A DNA stretch of 64,000 bases, taken from Candidatus Aramenus sp. CH1. GTDB lineage: Archaea; Thermoproteota; Thermoprotei_A; Sulfolobales; Sulfolobaceae. This document shows, one piece after another, positions 39,622-49,766 of the stretch (its first letter is position 1; every line of letters starts with the position of its first letter). Location of the stretch: contig JALBWU010000009.1 of assembly GCA_022678445.1 (NCBI GenBank), forward strand, positions 1 to 64,000. Direction: 5' to 3'. The notes beneath the pieces are model-generated. The model was not told the origin of the DNA, ran no database searches, and was given only the letters and a program-made list of their open reading frames with translations. The position numbers and the translations under genes were made by a program.

Positions 39622-40173
39622 TTACATTTTCACCCATTTAAATATTATGTATCTTATGTTCCTAGTGTTTAAGTTAACTATGGCGAGAACCAGCTTTTTC
39701 CTGGTACTGTGGGAGACCCTGCCGAAGCTCATGAGCTCGTGGGCAAATAGCTTGGCGTTCTCGTCTAAGACTATTACCACGTATGGGGCATGCTCAATCC
39801 CCGGACCTAGGTTGTACACTGCGAAGTCGGCGCCGAACTTTATCCCGGACCTAACTACGAATCCCCTCTTCCTCAAATCCTCGTAGACCGCGTAGAGGAT
39901 CTCGAACTTGTTAATGATGTTCTTTGCATAGTCATATAGCTCCTTATCGCTCAAGGATTTCCCATCGGAGTACACTTCGAGTAGGTTCTTCTTTGCTAGG
40001 TAAACCCCCTCTATTAAGGACAGCTCGAGGGGTCTCTCTAACTCTTCCTCCTTTTTAGGCTTGGACACGCCTATCGGCTTACCGTAAAAACCTCCGTTGT
40101 AGATCCCCTTAGCCTCTTGTGGATCCGGAACGACGATCCTATCGTAAAGGAGGTACCCCTTAGCCGGCATCAC
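39622..40173 (-). CDS. endA: tRNA-splicing endonuclease catalytic subunit EndA
   Basis: This 183-residue protein carries the catalytic triad of the splicing endonuclease: Tyr120 in FAVYNLGPG, His128 in EHAPY, and Lys159 or Lys160 in STRKKLVLA. It cuts bulge-helix-bulge motifs in tRNA and other precursors, including the kind of intron seen in cbf5 at 2379-2401. In Crenarchaeota it works with a non-catalytic second subunit that is not in this window. It overlaps the PhoU-like gene by 4 bases. Confidence 0.9.
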   Translation of the reverse strand: MMPAKGYLLYDRIVVPDPQEAKGIYNGGFYGKPIGVSKPKKEEELERPLELSLIEGVYLAKKNLLEVYSDGKSLSDKELYDYAKNIINKFEILYAVYEDLRKRGFVVRSGIKFGADFAVYNLGPGIEHAPYVVIVLDENAKLFAHELMSFGRVSHSTRKKLVLAIVNLNTRNIRYIIFKWVKM

Positions 40174-40802
40174 ATCCTCCCAAAGGCTATGTAGGTAATG
40201 TCGTTCGCCACGTCCCTTATCAAGTCCTCGCTGTCCTCTAGTCTGTCTACAATGTCCTTCATAAGCATTACGTATATCAAGTCATCGTACTTGGCCTCGA
40301 ACAGCTTCAGCTCTACGTTTCTATACAAGTCGTCTACCTCTTCCTCTAGCTTAAGCACGTTCCTGGAACTCTCCACCGACTTCTTCGCGTTAATGGACAA
40401 GCTCTTTATAGCCTCGATAAGGTGGGTCAAGGAAGCCAATATCTTCTCCGACATCACTACGGTGAACTTGTAGACTATCTCGTTGAGTTCCGTACCCCTC
40501 GCCAGTAGGACGCTCAGCCTATACGCGCTAGCATCTATGTTCTGCGATATCTTTTCCAGCCTATCGAGGATGGCAAAGTACAGGTCCTTGTCGTCTAGGC
40601 CCTCCTTGACCTTTACGATGTACTCGCCCAGCAGGTACTTCTCGTTTTCCACGCTGTTCTTTATCCCGTTTATCTTAGCGTAGGCCTGCATGGGGTTCCG
40701 AGTCTTGACTGTGAGGAACTCGTAGAATACCCTGATCTCGTCTATTAGCTTAAGCGTTATCTGTTGCATCTTTTCCTCCAAGGTCATGTGGGCGATACTC
40801 AT
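40170..40802 (-). CDS. PhoU/DUF47-like helical protein
   Basis: The 210-residue protein is all alpha-helical with repeated acidic helices ([43 protein letters not shown]). This ending is typical of the DUF47 (PhoU-like) family, often linked to phosphate transporters. No transporter is nearby; instead it lies between two unknown genes and endA. An internal ATG five codons later is possible. Confidence 0.6.
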   Translation of the reverse strand: MSIAHMTLEEKMQQITLKLIDEIRVFYEFLTVKTRNPMQAYAKINGIKNSVENEKYLLGEYIVKVKEGLDDKDLYFAILDRLEKISQNIDASAYRLSVLLARGTELNEIVYKFTVVMSEKILASLTHLIEAIKSLSINAKKSVESSRNVLKLEEEVDDLYRNVELKLFEAKYDDLIYVMLMKDIVDRLEDSEDLIRDVANDITYIAFGRM

Positions 40803-40825
40803 TGTGTAAGAAAAGTAATAATGGT

Positions 40826-41230
40826 TTAAAAACTAAGCTTAGAGAGGGAGCTCATAGCTTCGTTTAGTTGCTGTATATCCTCGTTTATGCCTAGGTCTTG
40901 CCCAGACTTTTTCATAACGTCGTTTAAGTTGATCAACAGTTCCCTCTCGTCTCTAAAGCCCACGGTAGAAAGGTAGCTCACTATGCCTATGCTCTCCTCC
41001 TTGACCTTTGGGTTGCTTACTTGGGAGATGTTCTCCATTATAATCATAGCCCCTTGGATTAAGCTCTTCCTGACCCTCCTTATCCTCCTTAACAGCCTGG
41101 TTGCCCTCTCGTAGTCTGGCCTATTTATGGCAATCAAGTTCTCAATCTCTTGTAGGTAGAGCGAATGATCCTCTACGTACTGCTCAAAGTCCTTGAGCAC
41201 CTTGAGGACCTTAACCTCGTTCTCGTTCAC
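40826..41230 (-). CDS. hypothetical helical protein
   Basis: I do not recognise this 134-residue protein. It is predicted to be entirely helical, with a basic turn [16 protein letters not shown] in the middle and an acidic C-terminus, and no membrane segment. It overlaps the preceding gene by 4 bases (ATGA type), so it belongs to the GlyRS operon. Confidence 0.6.
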   Translation of the reverse strand: MNENEVKVLKVLKDFEQYVEDHSLYLQEIENLIAINRPDYERATRLLRRIRRVRKSLIQGAMIIMENISQVSNPKVKEESIGIVSYLSTVGFRDERELLINLNDVMKKSGQDLGINEDIQQLNEAMSSLSKLSF

Positions 41231-41574
41231 TGTATTACCCTCAGAGTGACAGTGCTATTGTCCTCTAAACCCAGCTTTACCATGTCGTTTGGGTTTGCCC
41301 AGACCTCGATCTCCGGTAACCCCTCCTGAGTTATAGTACTTAACTCCAGCCTTTTGCCCTTTACCGATATTTCCACCTTCCCCTTAACGCCTATGTCCTT
41401 TGCCAACTTCACGGAAATTATAAGCGTTCCTTCCTCTACTTCTCCCTTCTTCCTAATCTTCACCCTCTTCTCCTTCAATGGGGCCTTCTTTTCGCCCTTC
41501 AAGGCAGAGGCTGGGGGAACTACGTTAACTAGGGCCTTTATGTTAACCTTCTCCTTCTCTTCTTTTTCGCTCAA
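41227..41574 (-). CDS. hypothetical protein, second gene of the glyS operon
   Basis: This 115-residue protein has a lysine-rich first half and a beta-strand-rich second half ([33 protein letters not shown]) that might form a small barrel. I do not recognise the family. It overlaps glyS and the next gene by 4 bases each, so it is translationally coupled to GlyRS. Confidence 0.6.
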   Translation of the reverse strand: MSEKEEKEKVNIKALVNVVPPASALKGEKKAPLKEKRVKIRKKGEVEEGTLIISVKLAKDIGVKGKVEISVKGKRLELSTITQEGLPEIEVWANPNDMVKLGLEDNSTVTLRVIQ

Positions 41575-43277
41575 CTACCCTCACCTGCTTTTTCGATAGG
41601 CTCTCCACTAAATAGTTTCTCCAAAGCGGTAGTTAACTTTTCCTCTTTAACTCTAACCTGCTTCCACGTGTCCCTATCCCTTATAGTAACCGTGCTGTCC
41701 TCTAAGGTCTGCGGGTCCACAGTCACAGCATAAGGCACTCCTATCTCATCCACTCTAGCATATCTCCTCCCTATGCTCCCCGAATCGTCGTAGACCGCGT
41801 CGAACTTCTCCTTAACCTTCAAGTAAATCTCCTTTGCCTTTTTCACCAAATTTTCTCTCTCAAGTAGGGGAAATACTGCAACTTCGTAGGGGGCTACCTC
41901 CCTGGGGAGGGAAAGGACTATCCTGCCCTTCTTTTCGCTGTAAGCGTTGAGGACGCTCAAGAAAAAGCACCTCTCCACTCCAAAGGAAGGTTCAACTACG
42001 TGTGGAATGAACCTCTTCCCAGTCTCCTTCTCTTCCCTCTCAGTCACTACGACGTAATCTGAGACCTTCTTTCCGTCTATGGTGAAACCAGTAGCGAGTA
42101 TCTGCTCTATTTCCTCTGGCGACTTGTTGGCCACCTTAGTCATGAACTCCTTCACGAACTCCTTGCTCTCGTTGTTCAACTTGTCCTTGTTTATTATCAC
42201 GGCCTTTCTCTTCACAGCCCTAGGCTCAAGGTACTTCTTGAACACAGAGAGGTCCTGACCACTGAACCTGGCGTGCCTACTTAAGTCGTAGTCTCCCCTA
42301 TATGCATGCCCAGATATCTCCACCCTCTCCCCCTTTACTACTGCTATTTGGTCAAAGGTCTGCCTTGAGTAGTGTGCCCTCTCCTGTGGAAGCTTCTCCT
42401 CGAAAAACGTGTTGGAGATTCCAAGGGCCTTTACAAACCTGTTGGCTGTTGCCATCCAATATGCCATCCAAGGGTTTACCACCACCTTTTCGCCCACTAG
42501 CTCCTTTACCTTGAACTTGGTGACCTTCTCCTCCCCCTTGGCCTTGTCCTCTGCTCTCCATATGTTGATTTCATCCTCCTCGAACCTGTACAATGGCACT
42601 TCGTCGTCTTCTGGGTCGAAGAAGAACTCTACTTCCATGATGGTGAACTCCCTCATCCTTATCAGCCCTTGCCTTGGGGATATCTCATTCCTCGCCACTC
42701 TCCCAACTTGGGCTATGCCCAGCGGTAGCCTCTCCCTACTTACCTCGTAGACCTTTCTGAAGGAAGTGAACATCCCCTGCGCCGTTTCGGGCCTAAGGAA
42801 ACCAGTGCTACCACTGTAGGGACCAATGTTGGTAGAGAAGAGGAGGTTAAACGCTCTAACATCTCCCAGATCCCCTCCACAAGAGGGACATTTGACGTTC
42901 TTCTCCTTTATTAGTTGGTTAAGTTCAGAGATAGATAGTCTCTCCACGTTTACCTTCAGTACGTCCTCTACTAAGTGATCCGCCCTGTAGATCCTGTGAC
43001 ACTTAGTGCACTCTACTATAGGGTCAGTAAAATTGTCTACGTGGCCGCTAGCTTCAAGCACCTTGTAAGGCGTTATAATCGGAGTCTCTACCTCTACCAC
43101 GAACTCCTTGTTGTCCTCCACAAAGTACTTTCTCCATAAGTTCACTATCTTGTTCTTTATCCTAACCCCAATAGGTCCTATGTCGTAGAGCCCCCCTACT
43201 CCGCCATATATCTCGTACGAGGGCCAGAAGAGCCCCCTCCTCTTTGCCAGTTCTATTACTTTCTCTACTTCGCTCAC
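41571..43277 (-). CDS. glyS: glycyl-tRNA synthetase
   Basis: This 568-residue class II synthetase of the archaeal/eukaryotic dimer type has the start [23 protein letters not shown], motif 2 with [50 protein letters not shown], a zinc site (CTKCHRIY ... CPSCGG), motif 3 EPSFGVERC and an anticodon-binding end. GTG at 43277 lies 28 bp from a TATA box, so the transcript should be leaderless. It heads a unit of at least five genes. Confidence 0.95.
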   Translation of the reverse strand: MSEVEKVIELAKRRGLFWPSYEIYGGVGGLYDIGPIGVRIKNKIVNLWRKYFVEDNKEFVVEVETPIITPYKVLEASGHVDNFTDPIVECTKCHRIYRADHLVEDVLKVNVERLSISELNQLIKEKNVKCPSCGGDLGDVRAFNLLFSTNIGPYSGSTGFLRPETAQGMFTSFRKVYEVSRERLPLGIAQVGRVARNEISPRQGLIRMREFTIMEVEFFFDPEDDEVPLYRFEEDEINIWRAEDKAKGEEKVTKFKVKELVGEKVVVNPWMAYWMATANRFVKALGISNTFFEEKLPQERAHYSRQTFDQIAVVKGERVEISGHAYRGDYDLSRHARFSGQDLSVFKKYLEPRAVKRKAVIINKDKLNNESKEFVKEFMTKVANKSPEEIEQILATGFTIDGKKVSDYVVVTEREEKETGKRFIPHVVEPSFGVERCFFLSVLNAYSEKKGRIVLSLPREVAPYEVAVFPLLERENLVKKAKEIYLKVKEKFDAVYDDSGSIGRRYARVDEIGVPYAVTVDPQTLEDSTVTIRDRDTWKQVRVKEEKLTTALEKLFSGEPIEKAGEGS

Positions 43278-43301
43278 AAGCCTCTATGAGTGAAGCCAAA
43301 C

Positions 43302-43308
43302 TTATAAA
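43302..43308. promoter_or_regulatory. shared bidirectional TATA box for glyS and speB
   Basis: TTATAAA, centred at 43305, lies 28 bp from the glyS GTG on one side and 26 bp from the speB ATG on the other. Read on the minus strand it is TTTATAA. Both distances equal the usual spacing to a leaderless start in Sulfolobales, and no other TATA box is seen between the genes. Confidence 0.6.
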
Positions 43309-43330
43309 TTTCTTCAGCCCGAATAGTTGC

Positions 43331-44221
43331 ATGGACGACGCACGGCTTCTTTACTTAAATGAGACGTTGAGGAAGTTCGCTGGCTTTTCCAAAGCTAACT
43401 CTCCCTTTGTGATCTTGGGTATACCAATGGACGTGACCAGCAGCTTTAGGCCCGGAAGCAGGTTTGCCCCTAGCTCCATTAGAGAGGTAGCCCAATACAT
43501 CGAGTTCTTCTCCATTAGGACAGGGGTGGACATGGGAGAAATCGGCTTCAACGACGCAGGTGACGTAATTCTCCACCCCTCAGACGTTGAGGAGAACGTG
43601 AGGAGGATCTCAGAGGTCGCGAGCTACTTTAAGGACAGGGGAAAGGTGCTAATAACCATAGGCGGAGAGCACACGGTGACGGTAGGGACCACGAAGGGAG
43701 TGGACGCTGACTGCGTCCTCAGCTTTGACGCTCACCTCGACCTCAGGGACGAATACATGGGCTACAAGTACGACCACGCCTGCGTGATGAGAAGGATAAG
43801 CGAGAGGGGGGTGAAGGTCTTTGAGGTCGGTACTAGGGCGGTAGGCAGGGACGAAATAGAGTACGCAAACTCCGCCGGAATACCGTTCATGACCTCGCAC
43901 CAAGTGAAGCTAGTCGGGCCTAGGGAAGTGGCTAAAAAGGTCTCAACGCACTTCAAGGAATGTAAGAGGATATACGTAACGTACGATATGGACGGAATTG
44001 ACCCAGCATTTGCTCCCGGAGTTGCGACTCCAGAGCCTGAGGGCCTAGACCCATCAACGGTGCTCGACATAGTTAGCCTGGTTGTTGACAAAAGGGTTGT
44101 CGGGTTTGACGTGGTGGAGGTCTCTCCTCCCTACGACCCCTCTGGGATAACCTCAGTGCTGGGAGCAAAGCTAATAATGGAAACCGCAGCCCTAATAGCT
44201 AAGGCGTCTAAACAGCCTTAA
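43331..44221 (+). CDS. speB: agmatinase/ureohydrolase family enzyme
   Basis: The 296-residue protein has the ureohydrolase metal motifs: [21 protein letters not shown] and [22 protein letters not shown]. It would cleave agmatine (or a related guanidino compound) to a polyamine and urea. ATG at 43331 was chosen for its 26-bp distance to the TATA box; the frame is open 29 codons further upstream into the promoter. Its last 14 bases overlap convergent rpo12. Confidence 0.88.
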   Translation: MDDARLLYLNETLRKFAGFSKANSPFVILGIPMDVTSSFRPGSRFAPSSIREVAQYIEFFSIRTGVDMGEIGFNDAGDVILHPSDVEENVRRISEVASYFKDRGKVLITIGGEHTVTVGTTKGVDADCVLSFDAHLDLRDEYMGYKYDHACVMRRISERGVKVFEVGTRAVGRDEIEYANSAGIPFMTSHQVKLVGPREVAKKVSTHFKECKRIYVTYDMDGIDPAFAPGVATPEPEGLDPSTVLDIVSLVVDKRVVGFDVVEVSPPYDPSGITSVLGAKLIMETAALIAKASKQP

Positions 44222-44357
44222 TTACCTTGACTGTTGGCCTCCTTATCATGTATATTATGTTATAACCGCAGTAGGGACACCTCACTCCGGGGAGGACCTT
44301 AAGCTTCTCTTCGTCGAAGGTCTTCCAACATCTACCACATCTGTATTTGTCCGCCAT
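44208..44357 (-). CDS. rpo12: RNA polymerase subunit Rpo12 (RpoP)
   Basis: A 49-residue zinc-ribbon protein: [20 protein letters not shown], then [21 protein letters not shown]. The two Cys pairs and the final RRP motif are typical of archaeal Rpo12 (eukaryotic Rpb12). It sits between speB, which converges on it with a 14-base overlap, and aIF1 on the opposite strand. TTTAAAAC about 30 bp upstream is a possible TATA box. Confidence 0.94.
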   Translation of the reverse strand: MADKYRCGRCWKTFDEEKLKVLPGVRCPYCGYNIIYMIRRPTVKVIKAV

Positions 44358-44445
44358 GGTAATATACACTCCGTTTTCATGTTTTAAAGCTAATTCTAAT
44401 AGAAAAGCTCAAAAAGGGGTTGTCACAGAAAGTATTATTGGCAAT

Positions 44446-44748
44446 ATGACAGATAACTTGTGTGGAGGACTTCCACCAGAAATATGTGAGCAGTTAAACA
44501 AAGAAGAACAATTTATTAAGGTAAAATTAGAAAAAAGGAGATACGGTAAAGAGGTAACTGTGATAGAAGGGATCTCTGACTCAGATGCGGAATTAAAAAA
44601 GATTGCCTCGGAACTCAAGTCCAGGTTAGCCGCAGGAGGTACAGTGAAAAACGGCAGGATAGAAATACAAGGCGATCACAGGGAGAAGGTAAAGGAGCTA
44701 CTAGTTAAGCTAGGCTTCCCAGAGAGCAATATAGTTGTGATAGAGTAA
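44446..44748 (+). CDS. translation initiation factor aIF1 (SUI1)
   Basis: This protein of about 100 residues has the SUI1 pattern: [67 protein letters not shown]. It guards start-codon choice on the small ribosomal subunit. ATG at 44446 matches the family start; the open frame upstream, into rpo12, is not needed. Confidence 0.94.
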   Translation: MTDNLCGGLPPEICEQLNKEEQFIKVKLEKRRYGKEVTVIEGISDSDAELKKIASELKSRLAAGGTVKNGRIEIQGDHREKVKELLVKLGFPESNIVVIE

Positions 44749-44801
44749 AACACTGAGCTGGAAAACTAAGAACAATTTTAAAAAAGTGAAAGATTTTAAG
44801 G

Positions 44802-45737
44802 TTATTGATTCTGGATAGGTATCTTCAATTCTTGGGTTAACTCCTTGTACCTGTTCCTTACAGTAACTTCCGTCACTCCAGCTACTTGGGCTATCTCTTT
44901 CTGAGTCCTCCTCTCGTCGTTGAGGAGGGCAGCGATGTAGATCGCGGCTGCGGCAAGCCCAGCTGGATCTTTTCCGGCCGTGAGGCCCACGTTCTTTCCC
45001 TTCTCAAGGATCTCAGCTGCTAGCTTCATGGTGGCCCCGCTTAAGCCCAAAAGTGAGCCGATCCTGGTGACGTAGTCCTTGGGGTCTGACACTGGAACCT
45101 CCACGTCGAGTTCCCTCAACAACAGCCTATAGCACCTAGCGACCTCCTTCCTGTTAGCTTTGGTGTACTGGGCTATCTCGTCCAACGTCCTAGCTATCTT
45201 CATCCTCCTACACGAGGCATATATGGATGCGGCTACGACGCTCTCTATGGACCTTCCCCTCACTAGGCCCTTCTCTACCGCCTTCCTGTAAATCAGTGCA
45301 GCCTCGTCCTTGACGGACTTAGGGAGGCCAAGGAGATTGCCTATCCTCTCGAGCTCGTTCATGGCTTGGGCTAGGTTCCTGTCTATGGAGGACTGTATCC
45401 TTGCCCTTACTTGCCACTTCCTCCACCTAAGTACCTCCAGCCTCCTCTTTGGGTCTAAGTTTCTGCCTATGGCATCCTTGTCCTTCCAGTCAATCAGCGT
45501 CGAGAGACCTCTGTCGTGGATGGTGTTGTTTAAGGGTCCTCCTACCCTACTCCTTTTCTCTTTTTCCTCAGGGGTAAAGGCCCTCCACTCTGGGCCTTGG
45601 TCGACGATCCTGTCCTCTATTACCTCTCCTGTCTCAGTACATATGTACTCGCCTCTGTCTGCGTCGAAAACTATTTTATCCGGAGGACAGATTGACGTAT
45701 TGGACTTAGAATCCTGTTCGTTAACCACCTGACTCAC
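44802..45737 (-). CDS. tfb: transcription initiation factor B (TFB1-like)
   Basis: The 311-residue protein contains the B-finger region ([31 protein letters not shown]) and two cyclin repeats ending [14 protein letters not shown]. It recruits RNA polymerase to TBP at promoters. The N-terminal zinc ribbon keeps only Cys17 and Cys33; the partner cysteines are Asp20 and Thr36, as I recall for Sulfolobus TFB1. Two TATA-like copies lie upstream. Similarity to S. solfataricus TFB1 is very high in the core. Confidence 0.95.
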   Translation of the reverse strand: MSQVVNEQDSKSNTSICPPDKIVFDADRGEYICTETGEVIEDRIVDQGPEWRAFTPEEKEKRSRVGGPLNNTIHDRGLSTLIDWKDKDAIGRNLDPKRRLEVLRWRKWQVRARIQSSIDRNLAQAMNELERIGNLLGLPKSVKDEAALIYRKAVEKGLVRGRSIESVVAASIYASCRRMKIARTLDEIAQYTKANRKEVARCYRLLLRELDVEVPVSDPKDYVTRIGSLLGLSGATMKLAAEILEKGKNVGLTAGKDPAGLAAAAIYIAALLNDERRTQKEIAQVAGVTEVTVRNRYKELTQELKIPIQNQ

Positions 45738-45770
45738 CCGATCTAAAAGAAGGGTTCAACAGACGAAACC

Positions 45771-45809
45771 CTTATAAATCTTTCTTTTTTCTCTCTTATA
45801 AATCTTTCT
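45771..45809 (-). promoter_or_regulatory. duplicated TATA segment upstream of tfb
   Basis: The 15-bp sequence CTTATAAATCTTTCT occurs twice, at 45771-45785 and 45795-45809. On the minus strand each copy reads as a TATA box (TTTATAAG) with an upstream purine-rich part. The nearer copy is 37 bp before the tfb ATG, giving a leader of about 10 bases. The second copy could be an alternative promoter or a binding site. Confidence 0.5.
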
Positions 45810-46187
45810 ATAAGTTTTTAAAGGATTTCCACTTAAATCTCTCGACAAATAGAAAGTATTGGAGTAAGGGTTATGTAGAGGAACCTCTCGAGAACGTGTA
45901 GGTTCTGATCGTTACTGGCAATGCCTTTCGATAGGACAGCTTGGAAATAATTGCAACGCCAACGTGGGCTTTTGCCACATTTCAATTTTTACATAAGCCT
46001 TGATGACAATCAATGTTTTTAGCTGTACGTCCTCCAAAAGCGTGCAAGAGACATAAGACTTTCTCAAAAGGACAAGGAATATTCGGTGGAGGTGCGCGTT
46101 TTTCCAGTCTAGAAGATCAAGGGGGCAGTATTAGGGAACCTTACATCAGCCATTTAAACGAAGTTGTGATGTTCTAACTGACTTCCT
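45810..46187. other. gene-poor stretch without recognised features
   Basis: No reading frame here looks like a gene: both strands have frequent stops and the longest pieces do not resemble a family I know. No tRNA, C/D box or CRISPR pattern was found. It lies between the tfb promoter and the end of a decayed insertion sequence, so it may hold old mobile-element debris. Confidence 0.4.
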
Positions 46188-47345
<1,158 letters not shown>

Positions 47346-47365
<20 letters not shown>

Positions 47366-47957
47366 CTTTCATTATTTTGTAACTCTCCTCTTGGAAGACT
47401 TTAATATAAGCAATTACACCGGAGATTGTCTTGAACGCCAGCCTCCCGTAACTGTGTAGCTCGACGCTGACGTGGGCTAGCCCACTGGCCTTTTCGACTA
47501 CCTTGTAGTGGTGTCTAGGGAGGACTGCAATGAGCCTTTCGTGTTGCGAAGAGACTTTCCTAAGGAACGGTACTAAAAGCTCTGAGAACTCCTCCTTTTC
47601 CGCCTCGCTCATCTTAGCAGGAGGATAATCGTAGGAGTTAAAGGGGTAGCACTCCTCCAACTCCTTTGGTACGAGTAACATGGGCTCAGAGACAGAATAC
47701 ACTTGAACCTTCTCTTCTAGCCCGTACTTCTTGAGTAGTGCATACGCTAGTCTGTGGGTGGCCGAACGGCTGTAGGGCTTCACTGAGGTGCAAGGTAAGA
47801 ACATTGCGACAGCTTTGTCGCTCTTCCACGTCGTCAAGAAGTACTCGTGCCACGCTTTTACGACGGGGTGCTTAAACAAGTCCACTCCGTTGACCTTGAT
47901 CACGGGGTCTCTAGTCGACGGTAAGTAGCTATAGAGCCTTTCGCAAGCAGAGCTCAT
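47346..47957 (-). CDS. ArcS-like domain protein (DUF5591 type)
   Basis: This 203-residue protein contains the archaeosine-synthase motif PC-x3-KPY-x2-S-x2-H as PCTSVKPYSRSATH (Pro55 to His68). In euryarchaeal ArcS this Lys-containing motif acts on preQ0 in tRNA. Here the domain stands alone, overlapping the TGT-like gene upstream by 29 bases. The last seven codons (KASQGGM and stop) fall inside the left-end hairpin of the tnpB element, so insertion probably changed the C-terminus. Function as split archaeosine synthase is inference. Confidence 0.7.
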
Positions 47958-48798
47958 TTACCTCCTCCTCTGGGTCTTCCAACTCTTTAGAGTACGCGAT
48001 TAAGGGGTTATCTCCCTCATATTCCGAGCGCAACAGTACCCAAGCATTGACCAAAGCCCTCCCCTTCCAGTGGTCCAACTTGGGAGTAAATGGGAACCTT
48101 GTCCTTTCCAGAAAGGAAAGCAACGCCTCTACCTCGTCATGAGTGGCCCTCTTAGCCTTCCACACTATCTTCTTGTCACCCACGTACCTCTCGCCTAGGC
48201 CAGGGATTAACACCATGCCGTGTATTGCCTTTATTCGATAAGTCGACGTGTCTACGCTGTCCGCGTCGTAGAATAACTTCCTCATGAAGGGCGAGCCTGC
48301 GCCTAGGACGTGTATTCTTCCTTTCCACTCATTTCTCAATAGCCTGTATGTCGCTATAGCTAGCTTCTTCCCTCCACCTCCATTCAACGAGGGCGGGATT
48401 ATTCCCCCAAAGGCTACTGTATCTGTATATTGGGAGTAAAAATCTATAGCTTTTCTAATTGACTCAACGTCGTAAGCGTGGATTACGGGTATTACCCTCT
48501 TTTCTAGTCTAGAGTATAAGTATTCAAAGTGTTTAAAGTTTAGGTTAGACGGTTTTTTACAAGGAGAAGAGGGTATGTCGAGGCTCATGTAGTAATGGGC
48601 ATCAAGCATCTTATATTTTTCGACGACACTGTCAAGATTTACAGAAATGCCTTTAACCATTATCTGATATCCACCAGAGTCCACCCATGTCTCGTTACTC
48701 CAAGAAATGCTATTCCAATTTAATTGGTTTATCATTAATGGAGTGTTAAATTCCCAAACAGGAACCCTTGTATCGGGGATACCTAGTATTACCTTCAT
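47929..48798 (-). CDS. archaeal tRNA-guanine transglycosylase-like protein
   Basis: The 289-residue protein has the TGT barrel motifs: WVDSGGYQIM (Asp40), MSLDIPSSP, VIHAYDVESI, AFGGIIPPS and ADSVDTSTYRIKAIHG, where the nucleophile Asp would lie. It lacks the PUA domain of full archaeal TGT. It could insert preQ0 into tRNA, or be the TGT-like half of an ArcS system together with the next gene. It overlaps that gene by 29 bases, which supports joint function. Confidence 0.75.
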   Translation of the reverse strand: MKVILGIPDTRVPVWEFNTPLMINQLNWNSISWSNETWVDSGGYQIMVKGISVNLDSVVEKYKMLDAHYYMSLDIPSSPCKKPSNLNFKHFEYLYSRLEKRVIPVIHAYDVESIRKAIDFYSQYTDTVAFGGIIPPSLNGGGGKKLAIATYRLLRNEWKGRIHVLGAGSPFMRKLFYDADSVDTSTYRIKAIHGMVLIPGLGERYVGDKKIVWKAKRATHDEVEALLSFLERTRFPFTPKLDHWKGRALVNAWVLLRSEYEGDNPLIAYSKELEDPEEEVNELCLRKAL

Positions 48799-49089
48799 TG
48801 CTAATTAGCCTGGTAATACTCTCGTCATAAATCCTTAGTCATACATAATACCATGGTTAAATATGTATAAAATAACGCACTAACATGTGAGAGAGAAGAG
48901 CTAAAGTTAGTGCTGATGCGTTTCCCCGTCCCATACTTTAAGCCCAACAAACTCGACCTTCAGGCAAACAACCCGTCATCACATCTCAGGTAAGGTCGAA
49001 TTCCACATCGGCAAGTCTATTAGCAAAAAAGGTTATAAGTCTTGTATATTCGGCAACGTGGGACTTCCTTTATTTTCGTCTTTCATACC
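48799..49089. other. intergenic region without recognised features
   Basis: Between two divergent genes there is an AT-rich part with TATA-like runs (GTTAAATATG near 48855; GGTTATAAGT near 49030) and a GC-richer middle around 48915-49010. A 36-codon open stretch there ends HLR and TAA but has no recognisable family. No structured RNA was identified. Confidence 0.35.
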
Positions 49090-49725
49090 ATGAAGGCACT
49101 ATCTCAATTCCTTTTCCTGCTTTTAGTGCTACCTTCAATTGCTTCCTCATATTCACTTCACGTAAACATCCACGGAAGCGGAATTACGGTAATGATAGAG
49201 GAAGGGGATAACGTAATAACAGCGAGCAGAAACGAAACAGTGGAAGTCCAAAACGGAACAGTCTACGTCATAGCTTACACCACCCAACTTGGATACCAAG
49301 TCGAGATAAACGGAAACACCACGTACGAGACGCAAATAAATCCAAACACTACCAATTACGTTAATGTTTCACTAGTCCCTATCTTCTCGTACGTTAACAT
49401 TACAATTGATGGTAACGGCGAGGTGATAGTTAAGTTCGACAACGGTTCATCTGAAATGGTCAGAAACTCAAGCTTAGTCAAAGTTATCCAGGGGACTTCG
49501 CTCTCCCTAACCCCCATACCAGGAAAGGGCTACTCGTTCTATTCTTGGTCTAACTTGTCTTCCATGTCTCCCATGTGGATTATCGCCTTTGGAAACCAGT
49601 CAATAATCGCAGTATTCGTAAAGGACAACGGATCCTCGTTTTCGTTACCCAAGTACGACGTAATGGGCTTTGGATTCCTAGGCTTGTTCGGCGCAATCTA
49701 CTTGTTAAACAGAAAGAAAACATGA
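49090..49725 (+). CDS. secreted, membrane-anchored surface protein
   Basis: I do not recognise the family. The 211-residue protein has a clear signal peptide (FLFLLLVLPSIASS), a beta-rich, Asn/Thr/Ser-rich extracellular part with many NxS/T sites, and a C-terminal transmembrane helix (YDVMGFGFLGLFGAIYLL) before NRKKT. A PGKGYSFYSW motif and a TTQLGYQVEINGN repeat-like region suggest two similar beta domains, as in some archaeal cell-surface repeat proteins. ATG at 49090 is where the signal peptide begins. Confidence 0.6.
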   Translation: MKALSQFLFLLLVLPSIASSYSLHVNIHGSGITVMIEEGDNVITASRNETVEVQNGTVYVIAYTTQLGYQVEINGNTTYETQINPNTTNYVNVSLVPIFSYVNITIDGNGEVIVKFDNGSSEMVRNSSLVKVIQGTSLSLTPIPGKGYSFYSWSNLSSMSPMWIIAFGNQSIIAVFVKDNGSSFSLPKYDVMGFGFLGLFGAIYLLNRKKT

Positions 49726-49766
49726 TATATTTTTGAACTTATATTCCTGCATTTATCGTATTATAT

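Noticed and set aside
45838-46187. Possible C/D box sRNA or other structured RNA in the gene-poor stretch
   Set aside because: A TGATGAC motif occurs near 46001, but no box D lies at a fitting distance, and no tRNA, SRP or RNase P hallmarks are present.
48905-48992. Short open stretch in the intergenic region before 49090
   Set aside because: It is only about 36 codons, has no clear promoter spacing or ribosome site, and resembles no family I know.
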